This document shows positions 17,358-25,901 of a DNA stretch of 64,000 bases, piece by piece; position 1 is the first letter of the stretch; the number at the start of each line of letters is the position of its first letter. Under the pieces are notes generated by a model. The model worked only from the letters and a program-made list of their open reading frames with translations, had not been told where the DNA came from and ran no database searches. The stretch is taken from positions 62,001-126,000 of the forward strand of contig JACKAU010000009.1 in assembly GCA_020634855.1 (NCBI GenBank). The letters are read 5' to 3'. Both the position numbers and the translations under genes were made by a program. Origin of the DNA: Anaerolineales bacterium (GTDB lineage Bacteria > Chloroflexota > Anaerolineae > 4572-78 > J111).

Positions 17358-17900
17358 TCATTCCCTCCATATTTTTTTAACTCCGTCTCTCTATTTGTTA
17401 CTAAATAAAAATTTTGTCTACAATTTCAAGCCTGGTGCAAAACCTAGCCAGATACACCAGTGGTTAAAATGGTTTTACTCATGTTAACTTGTTGAGTTTC
17501 AACCGACCAAATGACCCAGAAACTCACGTCTTCATTGGCGTCTATTATAATGACATTAAGAACGGGAATAGATGAGCGCAGAAATATCCAACTTGTGACG
17601 GTGGGCTAATAACGTGGAGTCAATGCAGGGCGTTTGAATAAGGGAGAAAGGCGAGGTTGAACAGCAGGGCTAGCCCACAGTTGGGTTTGGATAGGATTAA
17701 GCTTTCATTGCCTCTACTCTCTCATCGAGATAACTTAACGTCGTTGTGGTGATAAGTAAATAGTCACTTCATCACCTGGTGCCTAAATTTTACCGCGCCT
17801 TAATTGTAACTCAAATGTAACCTAAAAATGTAAACTATTGATATTGTAAGTAGGAGAACTTTAACCCTCAACTAATCGTTTGGTAGCCAATGGAGGAAAA
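17358..17900. other. intergenic region upstream of mutA and the small helical gene
   Basis: About 540 bases between divergent genes, AT-rich near both ends, and so expected to hold both promoters. I see no convincing RNA gene, repeat or riboswitch. The segment CCACTGGTGTATCTGGCTAGG on the minus strand was examined for a cobalamin element and does not fit. Confidence 0.5.
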
Positions 17901-18233
17901 ATGTACCAAAACCCGATCGCCGATATGGGAATAAAGTTCGTTGAGCAAATTGCTAAGAGTTATGTCGGTTTAACCGCTCAATTGGTAAAGCTATATATCG
18001 ATCAACTTAGAGCTTTGCAAGAACAACTGGCGGCTTTCGGAGTTGTTTTACCATTGACTTGGCCGGCTGACTTAGCCCTATCGATTACGGCTCCCGATAA
18101 TATAACGGAGCAAAAGATCGATGCGCTGCAAGCCCAAATCGAACAGTTGACTAAAACAATCAGCTACCTGGAAGGTCATACTCATACTGTGGTATGGAAT
18201 CGCTCCAAACCCCGAGACGCCATAGTCAACTAG
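17901..18233 (+). CDS. small helical protein, phasin-like, unknown
   Basis: A 110-residue protein. Residues 1-50 form an amphipathic helix (FVEQIAKSYVGLTAQLVKLYIDQLRALQEQL in consecutive blocks), a Pro-containing hinge follows (LPLTWPADLAL), and residues about 72-92 form a second coiled-coil helix (QKIDALQAQIEQLTKTISYLE). This organisation recalls phasin/PhaE-type granule proteins, but no diagnostic motif is present and no PHA genes are nearby. The ATG at 17901 is chosen for GGAGG 6 bases upstream; an in-frame TTG at 17880 would put that ribosome site inside the gene. A terminator follows. Confidence 0.6.
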   Translation: MYQNPIADMGIKFVEQIAKSYVGLTAQLVKLYIDQLRALQEQLAAFGVVLPLTWPADLALSITAPDNITEQKIDALQAQIEQLTKTISYLEGHTHTVVWNRSKPRDAIVN

Positions 18234-18278
18234 TGTATAACTACACGTTGTTACCCAATAAATTCTGTTACTTTATCC

Positions 18279-18312
18279 AAGAAGGAAGTTTTCCAACTTC
18301 CTTCTTTAATTT
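18279..18312 (+). terminator. rho-independent terminator
   Basis: AAGAAGGAAGTT pairs perfectly with AACTTCCTTCTT around a TTCC loop, followed by TAATTTTAT. It ends the small helical-protein gene. Confidence 0.85.
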
Positions 18313-18661
18313 TATACCCCTATCAAGCCAGCGTAAGGGTGAAATATCCAAATTTTCGTTCAACCGGGTGATATCAGGATTGATCGATAAGACTCTCTTA
18401 CCAAAAATCCAAATATCTCTGACGAAAAAACGACTCATATAGTTATTTGCGCTCATTATAGTCAATTGTGGTGAGTCAATCAAATTTGATAGGTTCAGCG
18501 TGATGGTTCGGTAGATGAGGGAAGTTGATGTAAAATGCTCAGCATCAATAGATGGGTCCAGTTTTTGCGATTTGGCTGAAAAAGTGGTTCCAATGCGCAG
18601 ACTACTATGGCGGTAATAGATCTCGGTCAGGAAACTGAACCCATCTTAGACTGAGCTATTT
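18313..18661. other. intergenic region without recognised features
   Basis: About 350 bases, moderately AT-rich, upstream of the membrane-protein gene. No supported gene, RNA or repeat was seen; a promoter for the following gene probably lies here. Confidence 0.4.
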
Positions 18662-20122
18662 ATGACAACGCATCTGAAATCATTAGACACCCTCTATGAA
18701 AAAACAGCGCCGGCCCAACTATGGCTAGCCGGCGCGATCCGCGTCTGGGCGCTGGTGGTGTTGACTCTCCATCTAGCCGCCGCCACGCTGCCGGAGGAGA
18801 CGGCCTGGAGTTTGTGGCCGTACACGTTTTTGCCGACCTGGTTGGCGTGGGGATTGGCTTTGTTGGTCGGAACGCTGGTTATTTCACCCGTTAACGATCT
18901 CATCAGCCGGGCCATTCACCGGCTGTGGCTGGCGCTGCCGGCCAAACAGGCTAAACATCGCTGGTTTGCGGCCGTGGCTTTGCTGTCGAGCGTCCTTTTT
19001 TGGCTGGCTCGATTGCGACACCTGCGCTGGGGCGACAGTTATTTGCTGTCGGTGGCGCTGTCCTACCCGGATTTGGATTTGCGGGTCATCTATAATTGGC
19101 AAGCGCCGCTAACGGTCTTTCTCCATCAGCGGCTGTGGCAGTTTGTGGCCGATCCACTGCTGGGCTGGCCCGTGGAGACAGTTTACGCCACGGTCAGTAT
19201 TATCTGTGGGATGATCTTCGTTTACGTATTGCTGGTCTTCACCTCGCACCTGGGCCGCGATCCGCTGGAGTCGGCTATTCTGGCCGGCCTGTTGCTGACC
19301 ACGGGATCGATGCAGCTCTTTTTCGGCTATGTAGAGAATTATGTCATTATCTCGCTGCTGCTGTTGGGGACGCTGTTTCTGGCCTGGCTGGCCCTACAAG
19401 GCCGGCTGCCGCCGGTCTGGCCGGTGTTGGGCTTGGCCGTGACCAACGCCTTTCACCCTTCGACCGTTTTTATCTGGCCGGGGCTGTGGCTGCTCAGTTT
19501 TTTATGCTGGCGGCGCGGCCGGGTTTCGCTGGTGGGGGCCGTGGCTCAGACCGTACTGCCGCCGCTGCTGATCGGCGCGGGGGTTTTCGCCCTGATGGAA
19601 AGCGGTGGGCATGGGGTGTCGGCCTTAACCGGCGTCGATCGCCCCGGCGGCGGCGACGGCGTTTGGTTTGTGCCGCTCTTTAGCATCGATCCGGAGTGGG
19701 CGAAGTATCAACCCTACACCATGTTTTCCACCGCCCATTTGATCGATTGGTTGAACATTCATTTTCTGATTGCCCCGTTTGGCCTGCCCTTGATTGTGCT
19801 GACCTTGGCGGCCACGGGGTGGTTTGGGCTAACCTTGTTCGAGACCGAGGCCGAGCGGGATTTTGGTTACGTTTTGGGTTTAACCGCCGCGATGTACGTT
19901 CTCTTTACCTGGCTGTGGAACGCCGACTACGGCGGGCGCAAGGATTGGGATTTGTTCGCGCCGTCGGCTTTCGTGTACAGTCTGTTGGCGGGTTACTTGC
20001 TCGTGCGGGCGCTGCCGGATCGACAGTTGTTGAAAGAGAGCGGTTTGGTGGTGATCGCGGTGTCGCTGCTGCATACCGCCGCTTGGATTTTTACGAATAC
20101 GCATCCCTTGCCACGGGAGTAA
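18662..20122 (+). CDS. polytopic membrane protein, unknown (GT-C-like)
   Basis: A 486-residue integral membrane protein with about ten hydrophobic helices. The first extracytoplasmic loop contains LRWGDSYLLSVALSYP, followed by FLHQRLWQF; the position of the Asp and the loop layout resemble GT-C glycosyltransferases such as the PMT/ArnT group, but the identity is too low to assign by eye. FFGYVENYVIISLLLL and WNADYGGRKDWDLF are strongly patterned and may be family signatures. It has no close operon partner; a palindrome separates it from the convergent BtpA-family gene. Confidence 0.6.
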   Translation: MTTHLKSLDTLYEKTAPAQLWLAGAIRVWALVVLTLHLAAATLPEETAWSLWPYTFLPTWLAWGLALLVGTLVISPVNDLISRAIHRLWLALPAKQAKHRWFAAVALLSSVLFWLARLRHLRWGDSYLLSVALSYPDLDLRVIYNWQAPLTVFLHQRLWQFVADPLLGWPVETVYATVSIICGMIFVYVLLVFTSHLGRDPLESAILAGLLLTTGSMQLFFGYVENYVIISLLLLGTLFLAWLALQGRLPPVWPVLGLAVTNAFHPSTVFIWPGLWLLSFLCWRRGRVSLVGAVAQTVLPPLLIGAGVFALMESGGHGVSALTGVDRPGGGDGVWFVPLFSIDPEWAKYQPYTMFSTAHLIDWLNIHFLIAPFGLPLIVLTLAATGWFGLTLFETEAERDFGYVLGLTAAMYVLFTWLWNADYGGRKDWDLFAPSAFVYSLLAGYLLVRALPDRQLLKESGLVVIAVSLLHTAAWIFTNTHPLPRE

Positions 20123-20132
20123 GTGGTAAATA

Positions 20133-20173
20133 GTAACTGGTAATTGGAGACTGGATAGCCAATTACCAGTTAC
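20133..20173. repeat. intergenic palindrome (GTAACTGGTAATTGG type)
   Basis: GTAACTGGTAATTGG and its exact complement form a 15-bp stem with an 11-base loop, between two convergent genes. A second, related palindrome with the word GTAATTGGTAAATGG is found at 60457-60511. Its place suggests a bidirectional transcription end. Confidence 0.8.
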
Positions 20174-20196
20174 AAATTACCAATCTCCAATCTCTC

Positions 20197-20991
20197 TTAC
20201 CGCAGCCGATTGACCTTTGCCATAAACGCCTCAACCCGCTCCACATCGACCCCCTGCGACCAGTGGCCGCCTTGTTTGAAGTACGAACCGATGATCAACG
20301 CATCGGCCACGGCCAAGTACTGATCGACATTGTCCAGCGTCACCCCGGAGCCGACCAGCACCGGAATATCGACCGCGGCCTTGACCTGGGCCAACTCCTC
20401 CGGACTGGCGGCTACGCCGGTACTGATGCCGGTCACGATCACGCCGTCGCTTAAGAAGAATTCCGCCGCGTGGGCCGTCTCCACAATATCGACATCGGCG
20501 GTAATGGCGTGGGCGCTGTGCTTCTTTTTGATGTCCGTCAGCACCAAAATATCATCCGCTCCAATTTGGCGGCGATAGCGCAGCAGATCGGCCGCGCTCC
20601 CGTCGATAAAACCCTCATCGGCGATGTGAGCAAAGACAAAGCCTTCAGCCCGCACAAAATCGAGACCCGCCGCCTGCGCCGCGCCGAGCGCCTCTCGATT
20701 AGCTGCCGCCAAAATTTGCAGACCACAGCGCAGCCCGCTGCTGTTCTTGACCTCGTAGCCCAGCACCGTCATCGCTGCCACTATCTCCGGCCCCACCTGC
20801 CGGCCATAGGGTACATCGTGCATATTCTCGATCATCAGCACATCGATACCGGCCCGCCGGTAAAGTTCGGCCTCAACCTTGGCTTTGGCGATGATATCGG
20901 CCATCGAACCCTGATATTTCGGCGTCCCCGGCAGCGCATCGACGTGAATCATGCCGATGATGAATTGACTGTCTTTCAAGAAGTTGGTCAT
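20197..20991 (-). CDS. BtpA/SgcQ family protein
   Basis: A 264-residue TIM-barrel protein of the BtpA family (PF03437), which includes the photosystem I biogenesis factor BtpA and the putative sugar-metabolism protein SgcQ. Blocks seen are IGMIHVDALPGTP near the N-terminus, AGIDVLMIENMHDVPYGRQVGPE, FVRAEGFVFAHIADEG, LVLTDIKKKHSAHA, VIVTGISTGV and PVLVGSGVTLDNVDQYL. The ATG at 20991 is chosen because AAGGAATATCA lies just upstream; an earlier start would invade the promoter region. It is divergent from the LacI regulator of the sugar locus, so a sugar-related role is likely. Confidence 0.85.
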   Translation of the reverse strand: MTNFLKDSQFIIGMIHVDALPGTPKYQGSMADIIAKAKVEAELYRRAGIDVLMIENMHDVPYGRQVGPEIVAAMTVLGYEVKNSSGLRCGLQILAAANREALGAAQAAGLDFVRAEGFVFAHIADEGFIDGSAADLLRYRRQIGADDILVLTDIKKKHSAHAITADVDIVETAHAAEFFLSDGVIVTGISTGVAASPEELAQVKAAVDIPVLVGSGVTLDNVDQYLAVADALIIGSYFKQGGHWSQGVDVERVEAFMAKVNRLR

Positions 20992-21132
20992 TGATATTCC
21001 TTCGAACATGGCTTTTACTATTGAGTGAATTACACTTCGATTGTACCTCAACTTCTTTGTAACCCACAGCATCAAAGCCCGGCTTTAGATTGAAAGCGGT
21101 CTTCTTAAGGGCAAAATAGCCAATTTTACTAC

Positions 21133-21203
21133 TTGACAAGTGTATCTGCCTATGATATACTATCGAAGCGTTTCGACTACGCGCTTCGACTAAACGTTTC
21201 GAT
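21133..21203 (+). promoter_or_regulatory. promoter with LacI-family operators before the regulator gene
   Basis: TTGACA at 21133-21138 and TATACT at 21156-21161 are spaced by exactly 17 bases, a near-consensus promoter. Directly downstream, TCGAAGCGTTTCGA (21163-21176) and TAAACGTTTCGA (21191-21202) are near-palindromes centred on CG, the layout bound by LacI-family dimers, with a half-site GCGCTTCGA between them. Since they cover the start of transcription, repression of this promoter, most likely autoregulation, is inferred. Confidence 0.8.
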
Positions 21204-21224
21204 GAATTGTTTTGAGGAGATCTA

Positions 21225-22265
21225 ATGCCAACCATGCAGGATGTCGCCCGGCACGCCGGCGTGGCTCTCAGCACTGTATCGTATGCCATCAACGGCACGC
21301 GCCCCATTTCGGATGAAACCCGGCAGCGCATTTTTGCCGCGATGGAGGAGCTTGGCTATCGCCCCAATGCGTTGGCGCGGGGGCTGGCCAGCAAGCGGAG
21401 CCGGATCATCGCCCTGCTGTTTCCGGCGGCCAAGCGGGGCCTGGGCCTGACCGAGCTGGAATTTGTACTCAGCACCGCCAACGCGGCCCGAGAAAATGGG
21501 TATCACCTGGTGTTGTGGTCAACTGAAATTAGGAGCGCGGCCGAATTGCAGCAGTTGATGCAGCAAGGATTGGTGGATGGCGTAGTGGTGATGGAGATTC
21601 ACGATCAGGATGAACGCATCGAACTGCTGAGAACCATCGATTTCCCGTTTGCGATGATCGGCCGGTGCGCCGACAACAGTGAGATCAATCATGTTGATAT
21701 TGATTTCGGCCAGACGATGCAGACCGTCATCGAGCATTTGATGGGGTTGGGGCATACGCACATCGGCTTTCTCAACCACGCCCGCGAAGAATTTGAGGCC
21801 GGTTATGGACCGGCGGTTCGAGCGCAGACCCGTTTTTTGGAAACGATTGAGGCGAACGGGTTGCACGGAACAACCCGATTTTGTGAAGCGTCGTCGGAAG
21901 ATGGCTACAACGCCGTTAACGATTTGCTGGCCGAAGACCCTAACCTCACTGCCGTCATTGTGATGAATGATCGCGCTGTCCCCGGCATCCTGCGGGCCAT
22001 TGCCGACCGGGGCTGGCGCATCCCCACTGACTTTTCAATTGTGGCCGTGGTATCTTCGGCGCGAGCCGCCGAAATGACCATCCCCACCATCACCGCCGCC
22101 GAAGCACCGGCCTATGAGTTAGGCTGCCTGGCCACAGAGATGCTCATTCATCAATTGGAGGGGGAAAAAAAAGAAATCTCCGAAAGACTCATTCCATGCA
22201 AGCTGGTCGTCCGTGAAAGCTCAGGGCAATGCCCCGCAGAGAGGGTTGAATTACTGAAAAAATAA
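21225..22265 (+). CDS. LacI-family transcriptional regulator
   Basis: A 346-residue repressor. The N-terminal helix-turn-helix and hinge are classical (TMQDVARHAGVALSTVSYAI, then LGYRPNALARGLASKRS, about 3-60). The periplasmic-binding-like ligand domain follows, with the typical FLN..REEFEAGYGPAVRAQTRF and AVIVMNDRAVPGILRAIADRG blocks. GAGGAG lies 8 bases before the ATG. It leads the ABC transporter and alpha-xylosidase genes and is expected to sense a sugar derived from them. Confidence 0.92.
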   Translation: MPTMQDVARHAGVALSTVSYAINGTRPISDETRQRIFAAMEELGYRPNALARGLASKRSRIIALLFPAAKRGLGLTELEFVLSTANAARENGYHLVLWSTEIRSAAELQQLMQQGLVDGVVVMEIHDQDERIELLRTIDFPFAMIGRCADNSEINHVDIDFGQTMQTVIEHLMGLGHTHIGFLNHAREEFEAGYGPAVRAQTRFLETIEANGLHGTTRFCEASSEDGYNAVNDLLAEDPNLTAVIVMNDRAVPGILRAIADRGWRIPTDFSIVAVVSSARAAEMTIPTITAAEAPAYELGCLATEMLIHQLEGEKKEISERLIPCKLVVRESSGQCPAERVELLKK

Positions 22266-22598
22266 ATGACGTCAAAATCTAAAAAAAGAAAGTGGGAGAT
22301 ACCGCCTACCGCCAAGTAATCCGGTATCCCCCCAAGTTAGCCAAGCAATAGCATCGGCTTTCTCAACGAGAAAGTGACCCTTGCTCGCCTGTCCTCATTG
22401 TATCGCTTTTCCCACGATTTGCATACTCGAATAGGCAGGGGTTGGGGTCAAGGCCGGGAAAGTAACCTGTCTTTTTTACTTTACTGGAAGGAGGAGGCTC
22501 ATACCCAAAGAATTTGACCCTGTTTCTATGTAAAGATCAACGTAAAGATCAACCAAAAACCTTTTTTATCAACGCAAATCGTACAATGGAGAATTGAG
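22266..22598. other. leader region of the sugar ABC operon
   Basis: About 330 bases between the regulator and the binding-protein gene. It contains a direct repeat GTAAAGATCAAC (twice near 22530-22553). No CG-centred operator as clear as the one before the regulator was seen. Confidence 0.4.
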
Positions 22599-23987
22599 AT
22601 GCAAATCAAGTTTTCAAATAAATTGACCTTTATCTTCGTTTTGATCCTGATGGTGACCCTTGCCGCCTGTGGGAGCGCCACCCCGCCCCCCCAACCCCCT
22701 AGTGATGCCGCGCCGGCCGAAGAAGCCGCACCGGCCGAGGAAGCGGCTCCGGCCGAAGAAGCCGCACCGGCTGCTGAAGAAGAACAGCGCGTTTTCAAAA
22801 TTTGGCACTACGAGGAACCGGGCAGCGCCACCGGCGATGCCTGGGCCAGAGCGCAGGAAATTTTTGAAGAAACCCACCCCAATGTCACCGTTGAATTTGA
22901 ATTAAAAACTTTCGAGCAGATCCAGCAAACCGCCCAGATGATCCTCAACACCGACGAAGCGCCCGACGTGATGGAAGTTAACAAAGGGAACGCCACCGCC
23001 GGCCTGTACTCCAAACAGGGCTTGCTCACCGACCTGACCGACGTGGCCGAAGAACGCGGCTGGAACGATCTACTGGGCACCAGCCTGCAAACCACCGCCC
23101 GCTACGACGAAAACGGCATTATGGGCGACGGCCCGCTGTACGGCATCACCACCTACGGCGAATTTGTGATGGTTTACTACAACAAAGATATGTTTGATGA
23201 ATACGGCCTGGAAGTCCCCACCTCGCTGGAAGAGTTTGAAGCGGTGGCCGATACCTTTGTGGAAGCCGGTGTGGTGCCGATCTCTCTGGGCGCGGGCAGC
23301 GTGTGGCCGGTAACCCAGAACTTTTACGAATTGGCGCTGTATGAAGGCGACCGCGACATGGTTGAAGCTTATCAGCTCTTCAAAAGCGATCTCGATTTCC
23401 ACGGCCCGGCCTTCACCTTTGGCGCGGAACGCTTTGCCGAACACGTGGCCAAAGGCTACTACGGCGACAATGCCAACGGCGTGATTCAGGATGACGCCAC
23501 GGCGGCCTTTGTGCAAGGTAACTTCCCCATGATGCTGACCGGCAGTTGGGAATTTGGTAACTTCCAGAATCAAATCAGCGACTTCGAGTGGGGCATTTTC
23601 CTGATGCCCGGCAAAACCTTCAACACCGGCTCCGGTGGCAACCTGCTGGTGGTGCCGGAAAGCGCCCAGAACAAAGACCTGGCCTATGAGTTCCTCGACA
23701 TCACCCTGGGCGAAGAAGTACAGACGCTGATGGCCAACGCCGGCGGCATTCCGATTAATGCTGACCTGAGCCAGATTGAAAATGAAAAGAACCAAGAGCT
23801 GAACGAAGCCTTTTCTTCAATTGTAGAAAAAGACGGCCTGGCCTTCTATCCCGATTGGCCCGCACCGGGTTACATGGATGTTTTGGGCGGTGCGTTGCAG
23901 CAGTTGATCGACGGCTCCGTCACCACGGACGCCTTCCTGGATCAAATTGCCGGCCCCTGGCAAGACTACAAAAGCACTCTGGAATAA
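22599..23987 (+). CDS. ABC sugar transporter substrate-binding lipoprotein
   Basis: A 462-residue cluster-B (family 1) extracellular solute-binding protein. Signal peptide 1-24 ends with the lipobox LAAC. A Pro/Glu/Ala spacer made of three 18-base tandem units (22716-22769, each encoding AEEAAP) links the lipid anchor to the binding domain. Then come FKIWHYEEPGSATGDAWARA, DEAPDVMEVNKGN, GEFVMVYYNKDMFDEYGLEVPTSLEEFE in blocks, and LTGSWEFGNF, all typical of oligosaccharide binders. GGAG precedes the ATG. The downstream permeases and alpha-xylosidase suggest a xylose-containing oligosaccharide ligand. Confidence 0.9.
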   Translation: MQIKFSNKLTFIFVLILMVTLAACGSATPPPQPPSDAAPAEEAAPAEEAAPAEEAAPAAEEEQRVFKIWHYEEPGSATGDAWARAQEIFEETHPNVTVEFELKTFEQIQQTAQMILNTDEAPDVMEVNKGNATAGLYSKQGLLTDLTDVAEERGWNDLLGTSLQTTARYDENGIMGDGPLYGITTYGEFVMVYYNKDMFDEYGLEVPTSLEEFEAVADTFVEAGVVPISLGAGSVWPVTQNFYELALYEGDRDMVEAYQLFKSDLDFHGPAFTFGAERFAEHVAKGYYGDNANGVIQDDATAAFVQGNFPMMLTGSWEFGNFQNQISDFEWGIFLMPGKTFNTGSGGNLLVVPESAQNKDLAYEFLDITLGEEVQTLMANAGGIPINADLSQIENEKNQELNEAFSSIVEKDGLAFYPDWPAPGYMDVLGGALQQLIDGSVTTDAFLDQIAGPWQDYKSTLE

Positions 23988-24020
23988 GTTGAATGCCGGC
24001 TTGTAACCGGCCACAAAGGG

Positions 24021-24052
24021 AAGGGCGGGATCACACCCGCGATCCCGTCCTT
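24021..24052 (+). promoter_or_regulatory. intercistronic hairpin after the binding-protein gene
   Basis: AAGGGCGGGATC pairs with GATCCCGTCCTT (one G-T or mismatch) around an 8-base loop, with no U-run after it. Hairpins at this place in sugar ABC operons usually protect the binding-protein message or reduce read-through so that the binding protein is made in excess. Confidence 0.65.
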
Positions 24053-24071
24053 CCGGGAGATTGACAGTATT

Positions 24072-25013
24072 ATGGCTCAAAACGTCTTTTTATCCGACAA
24101 AAACCAGGCCCAGCCACAACAGACAAAATCTTACAAGGACTCCGGTTACGGCTGGTTTTTAATCCCCGGTATCTCCATTTTCCTGCTGCTGATTATCCTG
24201 CCGTTTGTGTCGAATATCGGCATCAGTTTTACCAAGTGGCAGGGGATTGGTGCGCCCGAATGGATTGGGCTGGCCAATTACCAGCGGGCAATGGGCGATG
24301 CGGTTTTCTGGGCATCCTTCAAGAACAACCTGCTGCTGATCATCGCCATGACCATCATCCCGACCATTATCGGCTTGCTGCTGGCGGTCATCCTGTACGA
24401 TTTTATCAGCCAGCGGTTGGGAACCGGCTGGGCCAGTTTTTTGCGGGCCGGCTTTTACCTGCCCCAAATTGTGCCGATAGTCGTGGCGGCCATTGTCTGG
24501 AAGTGGATTTTTCAGCCGGATTGGGGCGTGCTGAACTCGCTGTTGACGGCGATTGGGCTGGAGGCGTGGACGCAAAACTGGTTGGGCAATGCCCGAACGG
24601 CCCTGCCGTCCGTGATGTTGATGCTGGTCTGGTTCCAGATCGGCTACCCGCTGGTGATTTTTATGTCCGGCTTGCAGCGGGTCGATCCCCAGGTGTACGA
24701 GGCCGCCAAAATCGACGGCGCCAACTGGTTTCAAACGCTGATTCATATCACGGTCTACATGATCAAGCCGGAAATTGCCGTTGTGGTGTTAACCACCACC
24801 ATCGCCGCGCTAAAAACGTTTGGCCCTATCTACGCCATGACCAGCGGCGGGCCGGGCAACGCCACCACGGTGGCCTCCTACTTTGCTTGGAAGAACTTCT
24901 TTGAAATCTCAAATGTCGGCTATGGCGCGACTATGGCCACCGTTTTAACATTGATTGTGCTGCTGATGACGTTCTTCTTCATTAGGGCGCAAAACCAGCA
25001 AGAGGAGGACTAA
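24072..25013 (+). CDS. ABC sugar transporter permease (MalF/UgpA-like)
   Basis: A 313-residue permease with six hydrophobic helices. The EAA coupling loop reads YEAAKIDGANWFQTLIHITV (about 215-234), which docks onto the ATPase. YGWFLIPGISIFLLLIILPF starts the first helix and IGLANYQRAM follows in the first periplasmic loop, as in MalF/UgpA proteins. The gene follows the binding protein and precedes the second permease by four bases. No ATPase gene is in the operon, so a shared MsmK-like ATPase elsewhere is inferred. Confidence 0.92.
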   Translation: MAQNVFLSDKNQAQPQQTKSYKDSGYGWFLIPGISIFLLLIILPFVSNIGISFTKWQGIGAPEWIGLANYQRAMGDAVFWASFKNNLLLIIAMTIIPTIIGLLLAVILYDFISQRLGTGWASFLRAGFYLPQIVPIVVAAIVWKWIFQPDWGVLNSLLTAIGLEAWTQNWLGNARTALPSVMLMLVWFQIGYPLVIFMSGLQRVDPQVYEAAKIDGANWFQTLIHITVYMIKPEIAVVVLTTTIAALKTFGPIYAMTSGGPGNATTVASYFAWKNFFEISNVGYGATMATVLTLIVLLMTFFFIRAQNQQEED

Positions 25014-25017
25014 GGCA

Positions 25018-25884
25018 ATGACCGCTCACACGTCAACGGAAGTATCTGTCAAGAAAAACCGGTCTGATGCGCTGATCAGGTATGGCGCGTTGTTGGCCCT
25101 ACTGATTTTCCTGCTGCTGATGCTGCTTCCGTTTTTTATGATCACCATCAACTCATTCAAAACCGAGTCGGAATACCTGGCCAATGGGCCGTTCAGTTTG
25201 CCCAGCGGGTTCGATCTGGAAGCCATCAACACCACCTGGGCGCTAACGGATTACTCCACCAAGCTGATAAACAGCCTGCTGATCAGCAGTTCTACGGCGC
25301 TGCTGGCGGTCACGCTCTCACTGTTCAACGCTTTTGCGCTGGGCATCGGCCGGATACGCGGGCGCACCTTCTTTTTGCTCTTCTTCTTGATGGCCATTGC
25401 CCTGCCGCCCGAATCGCTGGCCTACCCGCTCTACTACCTATTCAACCAGATCGACCTGTACAACACCCGTCTCAGCATCATTTTGATCACGGCGGCGCTG
25501 CACACGGCCTTTGGCACCTACCTGCTCTCTTCCGTATTCCGCACCTTCAATCAGGATATTCTGGAATCCGCTCGGCTGGACGGTTGTAACAAGCTGCAAC
25601 TGTTACTCAGAATCGTCATCCCGCTGAGCTGGCCGACGCTGTCGGTGCTGTTTGTCTTTTTTTTCATCTGGACCTGGAACGACTTCTTCCTGCCGCTCAT
25701 CTTCCTCATTTCCAACGATAACCAGACGGTGCCTATTGCGATGGCGCTGGCTCGCGGCGAACGCGGTATGGTCATCACCACCCAAAGTGCCGCCGCTTTT
25801 CTGGGCGTTTTTCCGGCTTTCATCTTCTTCCTGCTGTTCCAGCGAACGCTGACCAAAGGCATTATGTCCGGCTCTAGCAAATAA
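25018..25884 (+). CDS. ABC sugar transporter permease (MalG/UgpE-like)
   Basis: A 288-residue partner permease. It has the MalG-type start LLLMLLPFFMITINSFKT, the helix LLISSSTALLAVTLSLFNAFAL in blocks, and the EAA loop LESARLDGCNKLQLLLRIVI (about 181-200) before PLSWPTLSVLFVFFFIWTWNDFFLPL. With the upstream permease it forms the heterodimeric channel. It is followed after 17 bases by the alpha-xylosidase gene, so import and hydrolysis are encoded together. Confidence 0.92.
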   Translation: MTAHTSTEVSVKKNRSDALIRYGALLALLIFLLLMLLPFFMITINSFKTESEYLANGPFSLPSGFDLEAINTTWALTDYSTKLINSLLISSSTALLAVTLSLFNAFALGIGRIRGRTFFLLFFLMAIALPPESLAYPLYYLFNQIDLYNTRLSIILITAALHTAFGTYLLSSVFRTFNQDILESARLDGCNKLQLLLRIVIPLSWPTLSVLFVFFFIWTWNDFFLPLIFLISNDNQTVPIAMALARGERGMVITTQSAAAFLGVFPAFIFFLLFQRTLTKGIMSGSSK

Positions 25885-25901
25885 TTTAAGGAATCTTACC
25901 C

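Noticed and set aside
17400..17520. Cobalamin riboswitch upstream of mutA
   Set aside because: The B12-box core and the paired helices could not be found on the minus strand; only a short CCACTGG word is present.
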